DNA of 64,000 nucleotides, taken from NCBI GenBank assembly GCA_030144725.1, contig JASKMD010000026.1:1929052-1993051 (forward strand). The letters run 5' to 3'. A model generated the notes under the pieces. That model had not been told where the DNA came from, did no database searches, and worked only from the letters and a program-made list of their open reading frames with translations. The position numbers and the translations under genes are program-made. The DNA comes from Haematococcus lacustris. Taxonomy: Eukaryota; Chlorophyta; Chlorophyceae; Chlamydomonadales; Haematococcaceae. The number at the start of each line of letters is the position of its first letter. Position 1 is the first letter of the stretch. Positions 1 to 8,391 of the stretch are shown piece after piece.

Positions 1-293
1 TCTCAACCCGTCAACCTTACCCCCCCTCCAGCAAATCTGCTGTCCGTGCACCCTACCCCTTCTCCAGCAAATTTGCTGTCCAATGACCCTGTCCCTCACT
101 CTCAATCAACAACCTCACCCCCTGACACACCTATCAATTACCCTACCAACATACCCCCTACAGTGGCAGCTCAGCTGACAAAGCTCATATCTGAGTTTGA
201 GGACGTCTTCGCACCCTTCAACAAACTGCCCCCTCAACGTCCAGTGGGACATACCATCCCTCTCCAGCCTGGCTGTAAGCCACCAGCTCTGCC
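1..293 (+). pseudogene. pol fragment: linker leading into the reverse transcriptase
   Basis: The plus-strand frame ending here encodes the conserved lead-in of Ty3/gypsy RT: a DVFAPFNKLPPQRPVGH block, then a PGCKPP block that normally runs straight into the first RT helix. The frame is cut at base 293 by the solo LTR. It resumes at base 722 without loss of residues if one copy of the ctgcc duplication is discounted. The upstream Pro/Ser/Thr-rich residues are probably the gag-pol spacer. No gag zinc knuckle or protease motif is visible in these 293 bases. Confidence 0.8.
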
Positions 294-716
294 TGTAACA
301 GTCCAGACACTCAGCTAGGATGAATGGTAGGTTTGTGTTTCTTTTCTGCATGCAAGATTCTGTGAGATTTGAATTGCATCTTACTTATGACGAGATCTTG
401 CGATGCTAGGGGTTGCTGGACTTCTTGGGGGACTTCTGGATTTCTAAGTGGGCTTGGTACTTGGATGGTGTTGCTTCTGGACAATCACTACAATGCTTGC
501 AATGACTACTCTTCTCTTGATGGATTAGTTCTTTACGACGTCTTCACGATGTAAGTACACTGCACTACCCACTGCGCGACTCGGAGGCTGTCGATAAGTA
601 TGTAGACAGCCGCAGCGGCAGCAATAGCCGCACAAGTCAGCATGCTCGACGGCTGCAAGCTGGCACTTATGCCTCAGCCGACCATGCATCCTGACCGCAC
701 AAACACTACTGTTACA
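294..716. mobile_element. Solo LTR (423 bp) inserted in the Ty3/gypsy pol
   Basis: The segment begins TGTAACAGT and ends ACTGTTACA, a perfect 9-bp inverted terminus with the TG..CA ends of an LTR. It is flanked by the 5-bp direct repeat ctgcc (289-293 and 717-721). Removing it with one ctgcc restores an open frame across a conserved RT block, so this is an authentic insertion boundary. It differs in sequence and length from the 3' LTR of its host (8030-8237), so it comes from another LTR family. No internal region remains, consistent with LTR-LTR recombination. A class II element with a 5-bp duplication is a less likely alternative. Confidence 0.8.
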
Positions 717-1539
717 CTGCCGTCTTATAAGATGAGCCAACCTGAGCTGCTGGAGATGAAGAAGCAGGTTGCTGCCTTCCTGGAACAGGGCATCATTGAG
801 CCGTCATCCTCACCCTATGCTGCCCCTGTCCTCTTTGTGAAAAAGAAGTCAGGTGAGTTGAGGATGTGCGTAGATTACCGCCAGCTCAATAAGATAACCC
901 TAAGGGATCAATACCCACTGCCTAGAGTGGATGACCTGTTTGACAGGTTAGCTGGTTGCACGGTGTTCTCATCACCTGACCTACAGGCTGGTTATCACCA
1001 GATTAGGATCCCTGATGAGGATGTGCCCAAGACAGCTTTCAGGACACCTACTGGCTTGAACCAGTTTAAGGTGCTATGCTTTGGATTAACCAATGCACCT
1101 GCCACGTTTCAGCGTGTTATGAATAATGCTTTTGCTGATGTCATTAATGACTGTGCCCTGGTGTATATTGATGATATACTCATCATGTCCAAATCAGTTC
1201 CAGATCACTTCAATCATCTGAGGAGAGTCTTGGAGCTGCTCAGGAAACATCAGTTCCAAGCCAAGCTGTCAAAATGTGAGTTTCTCAAAACTGCCCTGAA
1301 ATTTCTGGGTCACATTGTCAGTGATCAGGGTATTGCTGTAGACCCTGATAAGGTGAAATCCATCACCTCTTGGCCAGTGCCACGCAGTTTAACTGCCATG
1401 CAGCAATTTCTTGGTGCTGCCAATTTCGTGCGCAAATTTGTACACAATTTCAGTGCTCTTGCAGCACCGCTCACTGACCTGACTGGTAAAGCAGGCACTG
1501 AGTTTAGTTGGCATAAGTGGCCTGATGACAATTACAAGC
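717..1539 (+). pseudogene. Ty3/gypsy reverse transcriptase domain
   Basis: This is an RNA-dependent DNA polymerase domain. In order it shows the helix block SQPELLEMKKQ, VLFVKKKSGELRMCVDYRQL, the motif A aspartate in SPDLQAGYHQI, the FGLTNAPATFQ block, the catalytic YIDD (about 1165-1176) and the thumb block FLGHIVSDQGI. The frame is open from 642 to 1685, but homology leaves this frame at about 1538 after the SWHKWPDDNYK segment. It continues one frame over, which implies loss of one base. The catalytic residues are intact, so the defect is only the frame. Confidence 0.92.
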
Positions 1540-2769
1540 TTTCGATGCTCTCAAGCATGCTATATCTAAAGTACCTCTACTTAAAATACCTGATATCACT
1601 AAACCTTTCCAGGTATATTGTGATGCCTCTTTGCAAGGCGTTGGAGCTGTGCTCATGCAAGAGGGTTACCCTCTGGCTTATTTAAGCAAAAAGCTGATTC
1701 CAGCTGAGAAGATTACACCACTGGAGAGCAGGAATTACTTGCTATCATTACTGCGTGTAAAGAGTGGCGTTGCTACCTGGAGGGTGTCCCTTTCACTCTG
1801 TATACAGATCACAAGCCCTTAGTGGCTCTGAAAACGCAGAAGGTCTTATCAAGACGCCAAACCAGATGGTTAGAGTTCCTCTCACGGTATAATTTTACCA
1901 TAGAGTACCTGCCTGGTGATACTAACCCCGCTGACCCCCTGTCACGCATACCTGATGCTCCTGTCACAAACCCTGTCATGGTTATGACCAGGAGGAGGAA
2001 GCGCCTTTTGGAGGGGGAGGAAGCTACTGTGCAGCAGCAGCAGCCAGTTGTGCAGCAGCCGCGGCAGGAGCCGCAGCCACAGTTGGTGCTGGAGCAGCCT
2101 TTGCCCCCACCCCCTGTGCCTTTACACCCTCTGCATGCTGTCAATATGACAGAGCAGCTGCTGGCAGCGTATGCAGCAGATGAGGCTTTTGCCAGCATGG
2201 TGGATCAGTATGATCAGGATCAGCATGGGCTGTATCGCACCAGAGAAAGGAACCAGATAGTGGTCCCTAACTGCCCAGAGCTCAAAACCAGGATATTGGT
2301 GGAGATGCATGATGCGCAGTTTGCAGGTCATGTGGGCATCACCAAAACACTGGAGCGTATCTCCAGGATGTTCTGGTGGCCTCGCATGAGGTCTGAGGTA
2401 CGCCATTATGTGGCCAACTGTGATGCTTGCCAGCGTAACAAATCTGTTAATACCAAACCTGGAGGCTTGCTCACGCCTCTGGCCATACCCTATGATAGAT
2501 GGGAGTCTATTTCGATGGACCTAATTACTAAGCTACCTCCTGGTGAGCATGGCTTTGATGCCATTGCCGTGTTTGTAGACAGGCTATCTAAAATGGTGCA
2601 CTTTGTGCCTTGCCGTGAGTCTATGAATGCTGAGAGCTTTGCACGTCTCTTCATTGACAATGTGTTTAAACACCATGGAGTACCCAGAGAAATCATCTTT
2701 GATAGGGGCTCTCATTTTACTAATCATTTCTGGGCGTCAATTATGACCATTCTTGGTGTAAAGGAATGT
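1540..2769 (+). pseudogene. RNase H domain and N-terminal half of integrase, with frameshift
   Basis: RNase H begins in the second frame with CDASLQGVGAVLMQ (first catalytic Asp). After a one-base shift near 1725 it resumes as EQELLAIITACKEW and LYTDHKPL, ending at YLPGDTNPADPLSR. A Gln/Pro-rich spacer (2020-2140) leads to integrase. The H..H..C..C zinc finger lies at about 2305-2440 (HDAQFAGH and CDACQRNK). The first DDE aspartate is in SMDLITKLP (about 2514) and the second in FDRGSHFTN (about 2699). Homology stops at base 2769, where the CACTA-like element begins, before the catalytic Glu. Confidence 0.9.
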
Positions 2770-2914
2770 CACTCGCGCCGATTAAGGCCGGAAGTCACCT
2801 ACATCATTTCTCCCGGGAGGCATACCGCAGATAGCCCCAGGGAAGGCCGACTCAACGCCGCTGTTGTCATTGATAAACTCAAAGTTCGTGCGATGTTATA
2901 ACCATTTGAAATCC

Positions 2915-3320
2915 GAAAAACCCTGCGCAGGGTCCTGCCGACCCTGCGCAGGGTCCTAGCGCATCGGCCATTTGCAGGGTCCCGACGACCATTTGCAGGG
3001 TCCTAGCGACCCTGCGCAGGGTCCTACTGACCTCATTTGCAGGGTCCTACCGACCATTTGCTGGGTCCTGCAACCCTGCGCAGGGTCCTGCCGACCCTGT
3101 GCAGGGTCCTGGAAACCATTCTACAGGGTCCTAATGCCCATTTTACAGGGTCCTGTGACCCTGCGCAGGGTCCTGGTGACCCTGCGCAGGGTCCTGGTGA
3201 CCCTGCACAGGGTCCTGGCGACCATTTTACAGGGTCCTGCCGACCATTTGCAGGGTCCTGGTGACCCTGTGCAGGGTCCTGGCGACCATTTTACAGGGTC
3301 CTGGCGACCATCTTACAGGT
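2915..3320. repeat. Left subterminal array of imperfect palindromes (CCCTGCGCAGGGTCC type)
   Basis: About 17 copies of a short unit built on ccctgcgcaggg followed by tcct sit within 550 bp of the left end of the CACTA-like element. Variants replace the left half with ccatttgcaggg or cattttacaggg. The core is self-complementary. The same motif recurs near the right end (6770-6850). In CACTA elements such subterminal repeats are the binding sites of the transposition proteins; that role here is inferred from position only. Confidence 0.8.
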
Positions 3321-3342
3321 GCACAGATGTCGACTATCTCAT

Positions 3343-3530
3343 CGACTATTACATCCGCAACACACATAAATTGACACCCAAACATCCCGCAAGACCTCGC
3401 TACACCCCCGCAAAACACATGTATTGACGACCAAACACCCCGCAACACCTCGCTACACCCCCGCAAAACACATGTTTGGACACCCAAACATCCCGCAAGA
3501 CCTCGCTACGGGACCTCGCTACGGGACGGA
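3343..3530. repeat. Approximately 60-bp tandem repeat, three copies
   Basis: Three successive copies contain the string cctcgctacacccccgcaaa or a close variant, each preceded by ccaaacatcccgcaaga-like sequence. The third copy breaks down into two short cctcgctacggga units. The array lies between the left subterminal repeats and the hAT insertion. No coding potential is evident. Confidence 0.7.
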
Positions 3531-3744
3531 AGCACATGTCTCGAAGCACCATCACCAGTGCTGGGCGATTCGCCAAAGACGTATTACTCAGTGTAATAAA
3601 AAACATCAAAACAAAAGTTTTTTATTACTTTTATATATATATTTAAATAATTAATTGCTTATTTAAATATAGCCAAAAGAAATCGCAAAAAACGCCAATT
3701 AACTCTATACAACTACAGCATACTCCCTTGTAGGACCTGGATAC

Positions 3745-4032
3745 AATAAGTCCCACATAGCCCCACACCTCAGCCCTTGTGGGTCAGCATGCAACAGGCT
3801 AGGCTGTAGCCCCACATTCTAACCCTAGTGGGTCAGCATGCAACAGGCTGGGCTGTAGCTCAAGACCCTGTGCCCTAGTGGGTCAGCATGCAACAGGCTG
3901 GGCTGTAGCCCTAGACCCTGTTCCCTAGTGGGTCAGCATGCAACAGGGCTGGGCTGTAGCTCAAGACCCTAGCCCTAGTGGGTCAGCATGCAACAGGCTG
4001 GGCTGTAGCCCTAGACCCTGTGCCCTAGGTAA
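3745..4032. repeat. About 60-bp tandem repeat inside the hAT element, five copies
   Basis: Each copy contains gtgggtcagcatgcaacagg followed by ctgggctgtagc and a variable ccctagaccctg linker. The array lies between the TIR-proximal AT-rich segment and the transposase remnant, in the place where the deleted transposase body would be expected. One copy has an extra g in the caacagggctggg stretch. No function is visible. Confidence 0.85.
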
Positions 4033-4400
4033 CGGCCCCTGGCAGATGCCCCAGCCATCCAGTAATCAATGGCCTCTTTGTGAAGGAACGTCTTGAGGGT
4101 GAAGGTCTTGTCAAGGTACACACGCAAAGTGCTGGACAGGTTGGCACTGAGGCTGTTGCGCCTCTCGTCCTTGATGAAGTTCATGGCAGAAAAGGAGCGC
4201 TCCTCCTCCACTGAGCCTGGGACTGTCACAATTAGCAGTGTGGCCGCCTTGCAGAACTCGCTGAGCTGTAATAAGTAATAAGCGGAGTACCAGACGCTTT
4301 GGGGTTCGCGGAAGATGGGATACATTGTTGGGGAGATAAGTAATAAGCGGAGTACCAGACGGGCGGTGGAGCTATTACCGATGTAATAAAGTTCACTCAT
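4011..4400 (-). pseudogene. hAT transposase C-terminal dimerisation fragment
   Basis: The 129-residue minus-strand frame includes LLQLSEFCKAATLLIVTVPG followed by SVEEERSFSAMNFIKDERRN and LSANLSSTLRVYLD. This matches the hAT dimerisation region, in which a Ser/Glu-ERxFS block precedes an R..L segment. The catalytic RNase H-like core that should precede it is absent, so this is a remnant. The last residues (from about 4030 down) run into the tandem repeat and are not conserved sequence. A 23-bp direct duplication (agtaataagcggagtacc..., at about 4275 and 4339) lies within its upstream part. Confidence 0.8.
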
Positions 4401-4636
4401 TTTGAGGACGATTTTTTCGACTTATTACCGTTTTTTGCGCGGGATTATTACCGACTTATTACATTATTACCCAATCGCCCAGCACTGACCATCACTCCAC
4501 AACACCTCTATATGGAAATGCTAAGCACATGCATTGATGCATCCAATGACCGCAACACCCCCCTATGATGTGACAAGGTAGCAACGACATGACAACAAGA
4601 AGGTGACACCACACACCATCACCATCACCATCACCA

Positions 4637-4735
4637 TCATCACCACCCACACCATCACGCACACCATCACGCACACCATCACGCACACCATCACGCACAC
4701 CATCACGCACACCATCACGCACACCATCACGCACA
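4637..4735. repeat. 12-bp tandem array (ACACCATCACGC)n
   Basis: About eight near-perfect 12-mers follow a short CACCAT run and pass directly into the ACACC pentamer array. The open frames on both strands here encode only His/Thr or Val/Cys repeats and are not genes. Confidence 0.9.
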
Positions 4736-4852
4736 CCACACCACACCACACCACACCACACCACACCACACCACACCACACCACACCACACCACACCACA
4801 CCACACCACACCACACCACACCACACCACACCACACCACACCACACCACACC
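4733..4852. repeat. Pentanucleotide array (ACACC)n
   Basis: About 24 uninterrupted copies of a 5-bp unit lie inside the CACTA-like element. It is one of several pentamer arrays in the window. Confidence 0.95.
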
Positions 4853-4859
4853 ATGGTGA

Positions 4860-6630
4860 CAACACAACATGGCAAGAACCTCCTCTTAGGTGCTCCCGCT
4901 ATCATTCACCCTCCACACTACCATTGACTCTCACCTACCACTCCTATGCCATGTCGCACAACAAGCACGGGCTGACAACCAACCAAGTGCTCAGCTATCC
5001 ATTGTGACAGGGATGGGACGGGTCATTGTGGTGTGTGGCCTTGGCATGGCCAGGGTGGGCTGGGTGGGCTGCTACTACGGGATCCCACTCCAAGCTGCCC
5101 GCTCCATGTTGGGCTGGGTGGGCTGCTACTCCAAACTGCTCGCTCCATGTTGCCCGCTCCAGGTTGCTACGCCAAGGGTAGGGTAGGGAGAGGGCTGCAA
5201 CGGCTGAAAGGGGGGAGGTAGGTGGGGCGGCAGACTTGGAGGTGGTGGGACAGGAGAAGGAGGTGAAGGGGGAAGGGGGAAGGAGGAAGGGGGGAAGGGG
5301 GGAGGACTGACCGTGGGACCTGCAGTAAACAAGGGGCATCTTTGCGGTTAGGCTGGGCAGCGGACCACCCATGTGCAAGGGCTGGCCACTCACTCTTTGC
5401 TAGCGCCACTTTTATACCGACCTGGCAGCGCCTCCATGGCTGCCGCTCCTGGCTGCTCCTGCGCTCCATGCACCTGCTTCTTGTGTTAGGGTGATGAAGG
5501 AGGCTGGGCTGGGCTGGGCTGGGCTGGGCTGGGCTGGGCTGGGCTGGGCTAGGCTGGGCTGGGCTGGGCTGGGCTGGGCTGGGCTGGGCTGGGCTGGGCT
5601 GGGCTGGGCTGGGCTGGGCTGGGCTGGGCTGGGCTGGGCTGGGCTGGGCTGGGCTGGGCTGGGCTGGGCTGGGCTGGGCTGGGCTGGGCTGGGCTGGGCT
5701 GGGCTGGGCTGGGCTGGGCTGGGCTGGGCTGGGCTGGGCTGGGCTGGGCTGGGCGGGGTCAGGGGGGTCAGAGACGGTGGTCAGAGGGAGTGTGCAAGGT
5801 AGTAGATTGCTCCAGGCTGCAAGGTAGTATGCCGTATGGTGCGAGAGCACGGGGGTAAGTCGGGGTGGTAAAGTGGGGCGTGTAAGGAAGGGGAGGTTGG
5901 GACCATAGAACCTGCAGCAAATAAGTGGTATGCAAGTGGTCAGGCAAGGAATCTGGAGCCACATTACTGCAAGATAAACCACTCACCATTTGCTATTTAG
6001 GGGAGAATGGGAGGGGAGGATGCCACTCACGCTCCGCTTCTGCTCGCTCATTGCTGCTAGCACCATGGGGTGCGCTTCCTAGCTGCTCTAAGTTCATGCA
6101 TTTGGCTCCTGGCTTCTGCGCCCAGCTTCGTCGTCTCCTTCTTCGTCTTCTGCTTCTGCGCCCAGCTCAGTCTTCTTCACTGCTCCCGACCGCCTATCCG
6201 GGCTCCTCCACTCCTCCTCCACCCCCCCTGTCCACTCCTCCGCTCCGTCACAAAGGCTCCAGGCTACGCTCGCTCCAGTACGGTCCTGGTTGCGCCTCCT
6301 AGCTGCACCTCCTGCACTTATTCTGCTGCATCGCTGCGTCGCTGCATTGCTGCACCTCCTGGACTCTTCTATCGCTGCCTCTTGATCCTATCGCCTGACC
6401 TGAATGCTATGGCTGGTCGCGAATGCTCTAAGGATCCTGGCTAGAGATGGCTGTCTAGCTCGTGGCGACGATTTGCTGTTCGCTGCTCCTGGCTGCTCCT
6501 GGCTGCCATCATGCAGCATGCCAGCGTGGCGGGGCAGTCTGAGCTCCCTCGCAATTCCTTTGCTTCCTTCGCAATCCCTCTGCGAAACCTTCATGCAGCC
6601 TCCATGCAGCCAGATTATTTTGTAACCTTA
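4860..6630. other. Interior of the CACTA-like element with no recognisable gene
   Basis: This stretch holds a GGGCT array (described separately). It also holds a diverged duplication of a segment around 5312-5400 and 5898-5995 (shared words gggacc..acctgcag.aaa and ccactcac..tttgct), C/T-rich text and short unconserved frames. I see no transposase motif, zinc finger or other domain on either strand. Confidence 0.6.
5503..5755. repeat. Pentanucleotide array (GGGCT)n
   Basis: Roughly 50 copies of GGGCT are broken only by one GGGCTA variant near 5550. The long open frames on both strands encode Gly-Trp-Ala-Leu or Pro-Ala-Gln repeats and are rejected as genes. Confidence 0.97.
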
Positions 6631-7010
6631 GGTTGAGACATTTAGCATGCCACCTACTAAGTTGGGCAGCTGCAACCACCTACAGTGTTTAACATCGATC
6701 ATGCTCACATTTCATGAAAGGTCGCCTTGGTCACTCGGTGCCAACTCCCTTAGCCAAAATCAGGGTCAGCAGGACCCTGCACAGGGTCGCCAGGACCCTG
6801 CACAGGGTCCTACGACCATGATGACGCTAGGACCCTGTGCAGGGTCCTAGGACACGGGCCATAGCTCATTACTGGTTGAGACATTTAGCATGCCACCTAC
6901 TAGGTTGGGCAGCTGTAACCACCCTTTACAATCGCTCATACTCACATTTCATGAAAAGTCACTTTGGTCACACGGTGCCAACTCCCTTAGCCATATTCAG
7001 GGTCACAGCC
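6631..7010. repeat. Direct duplication of a ~140-bp segment, with right subterminal repeats between the copies
   Basis: The segment starting ggttgagacatttagcatgc occurs at 6631-6770 and again at 6874-7010 with about 90% identity by eye. Both copies contain cacatttcatgaaa and gtgccaactcccttagcca. Between them, at 6773-6850, are four copies of the ccctg.gcagggtcc palindrome also seen at the left end of the CACTA-like element. Confidence 0.85.
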
Positions 7011-7165
7011 CTACACCTGGTCCAACAACTCCCCAACGACTGAGAATTACACTTTGGCCCAAGAGAGTCGTGTCCTTCCCAAGATCACAGCAACCCACAT
7101 ACCAAGTTTCAGACCTTAACTCTCAAGTTTTACCAGCCAGCCAGCCGCTAATGTGCACGAGTGGT

Positions 7166-7957
7166 AAGTCTAGTGCCTATCATCCACAGTCTGATGGTCA
7201 AACTGAGAGGTACAATCGTACCCTAGAGGAAATGCTTCGCCATTATATCTCACCTGCTCAGTCTGACTGGCCCTTCTTCCTATCTCTAGCTGAGTTTGCT
7301 GTCAACAATAGTTGGCAGGAGTCCATCCAGTCCACGCCCTTCTTGGTCAATACTGGCCAGTCACCTCTGACACCTGCCCTGCTGGAGCTGCCTGGTGAGG
7401 TGTACTGCCCCACTGCCTGGAGACTGTCTGAGTGGTGGCAGAGCAATGTCAAGCAGGCTCGCCACTTCATGGAACTGGCTCAGCGGCGGCAGGCCTATAT
7501 CGCCAACAAGGGACGCAAGGAAGTGGAGTACCACACGGGTCAGTTGGTGCTTCTTAGCTCTAAGAACCTCAGGATGAAGCCAGGTAAGGCTAAGAAGCTG
7601 CTGCCTAGGTTCATAGGACCTTTCAAAGTGCTAGAGCATGTAGGTCCTGTTGCTGTCCGCCTCGACCTGCCACAAGCCATGGCACGCATGCACCCTGTGT
7701 TCCATGTGTCTCTTCTGAGACCCTACACCAGTGAGCATCCTCACTTGCCTCCTCCTGTGGAGTGGTTGGATGAGGCGCCTCTGTATGAGGTAGAGAAGTT
7801 GCTTGCCCATCGTGGCGTGCGTGCTGGTAAAGCATGAGGCTACTTAGTCAAGTGGCAGGGTTATGATGACTCTTACAACACATGGGAGCCAAGGAATAAC
7901 CTTGTGAACTGCCTGGAAGTGTTGACTGCATATAATGCAGTGCATGGTTTGTCCTAG
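7166..7957 (+). pseudogene. Integrase C-terminal half and chromodomain, with premature stop
   Basis: Translation resumes immediately after the CACTA-like element with SSAYHPQSDGQTERYN, which carries the catalytic Glu of the DDE triad. The GPY/F-like region follows (FIGPFKVLEHVGPVAVRL and HPVFHVSLLRPY). A chromodomain then begins but is cut by a TGA at about 7835-7837, where a single C-to-T change in CGA would explain it. The frame goes on as YLVKWQGYDDSYNTWEPRNN, a classic chromodomain core with three aromatic cage positions, and ends at TAG (7955-7957). Chromodomains of this class direct integration into methylated-histone chromatin. Confidence 0.92.
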
Positions 7958-8014
7958 CATCACTAATTAGTGTTGCGAGTCCTTGTGTTCTCACGAGGGC
8001 GGAACGTTTCCTCT

Positions 8015-8029
8015 TTGGAGGGGGAGGAA
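8015..8029 (+). promoter_or_regulatory. Polypurine tract of the Ty3/gypsy element
   Basis: The run ttggagggggaggaa ends exactly one base before the TG of the 3' LTR, as expected for the primer of plus-strand DNA synthesis. It lies about 60 bp after the pol stop codon. Confidence 0.85.
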
Positions 8030-8237
8030 TGTAGCGAACGGCTCCTCGAAGCCTAGCTCGCCTCCGAGTACTTCTGTACTGCAGTGTGACATGGTGGGCG
8101 AAAGGGGCAGGTGGGCCTTCGCGCACACCTGCTTCAGAGGTTCGACTCCTCGGGGGAAACGTTCTAAACCCTGGCCGTGTCACGCTGTGGGAACGAAGGT
8201 AGTTAACGGTTGTTGGCGTGGTGTCTTGCACGCTACA
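8030..8237 (+). repeat. 3' LTR of the Ty3/gypsy element, 208 bp
   Basis: The LTR starts TGTAGCG and ends CGCTACA, a perfect 7-bp inverted terminus, directly after the polypurine tract. Internally it contains a strong hairpin (gcaggtg at 8109-8115 pairing with cacctgc at 8125-8131). It also contains the string ggttcgactcc (about 8140-8150), which matches an RNA polymerase III B-box. The 5' copy is outside the window, so age by LTR divergence cannot be judged. Confidence 0.85.
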
Positions 8238-8380
8238 TCAAGGCAACCCTAGATGTTGTGTGCTTTCAACCTCCCGATGCTGACGAGATTGATGATGGTA
8301 AAGGTATTGCTGCTGTGCAATGCATTTTTGGGCTTTGCAACGACAAGTACATAAAGACCTGGTTGCCTTTTCATTCATAG
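8237..8380 (+). pseudogene. Orphan C-terminal ORF fragment interrupted by the retrotransposon
   Basis: From the last base of the LTR an open frame of 47 codons runs to TAG at 8378-8380. It has normal, non-repetitive amino-acid composition (for example DVVCFQPPDADEIDDG and CNDKYIKTWLPFHS). The retrotransposon may have landed inside a coding sequence whose upstream part lies before the window. I do not recognise the family; a host gene or another transposon are both possible. Confidence 0.35.
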
Positions 8381-8391
8381 TTGCATGTAGA

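Larger units (their letters stand above)
3556..4487 (-). mobile_element. hAT-superfamily DNA transposon, internally deleted, 932 bp
   Basis: The ends carry a perfect 15-bp terminal inverted repeat, CAGTGCTGGGCGATT (3556-3570; inverted at 4473-4487). They are flanked by a perfect 8-bp target duplication, accatcac (3548-3555 and 4488-4495). Eight-base duplications and CAG-type ends are diagnostic of hAT elements. The minus strand still encodes the C-terminal dimerisation region of a hAT transposase (4011-4400), but the DDE core and BED finger are missing, so it cannot move by itself. GTAATAA-like motifs cluster just inside both ends. Identical target duplications and perfect TIRs indicate a young insertion. 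Confidence 0.95.
2770..7163. mobile_element. CACTA-like (En/Spm type) non-autonomous DNA transposon, 4394 bp
   Basis: The ends are CACTCGCGCCGATTA (2770-2784) and its near inverse (7149-7163, inverted CACTCGTGCACATTA), 12 of 15 matching. Both sides are flanked by the dinucleotide GT (2768-2769, 7164-7165). Removing the element with one GT leaves the integrase frame open between its second Asp and its Glu, which fixes the boundaries well. Short palindromic GGGTCC-type repeats are arrayed next to both ends, as in CACTA elements, although the first five bases are CACTC rather than CACTA. No transposase can be read. The interior is satellite arrays, a nested hAT element and short duplications. 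Superfamily assignment is inference. Confidence 0.68.
1..8237 (+). mobile_element. Ty3/gypsy chromovirus-type LTR retrotransposon, 5' end missing, multiply interrupted
   Basis: The order reverse transcriptase, RNase H, integrase, chromodomain, polypurine tract, 3' LTR is the Ty3/gypsy chromovirus order. The gag, protease and 5' LTR would lie before position 1. The copy is dead. The pol frame is broken by two one-base shifts (about 1538 and 1725), an in-frame TGA in the chromodomain (about 7836), a solo LTR at 294-716 and a 4.4-kb CACTA-like element at 2770-7163. Apart from these insertions the protein blocks are still easily read, so inactivation looks fairly recent. A candidate 5-bp target duplication would be tcaag (8238-8242), but its 5' partner is outside the window. 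Confidence 0.93.

Noticed and set aside
1..45. 5' LTR or primer-binding site of the Ty3/gypsy element
   Set aside because: The first bases already belong to the gag-pol spacer reading frame; no TG start or tRNA-complementary site is visible.
4563..4905. Long overlapping open frames on both strands (His/Thr, Val/Cys repeats)
   Set aside because: They are translations of the CACACCATCACG and ACACC arrays; any array whose period is not a multiple of three stays open in many frames.
5167..5982. 271-codon minus-strand frame of Pro-Ala-Gln-Pro-Ser repeats
   Set aside because: It is a product of the GGGCT array, with no start context, splice signals or conserved domain.
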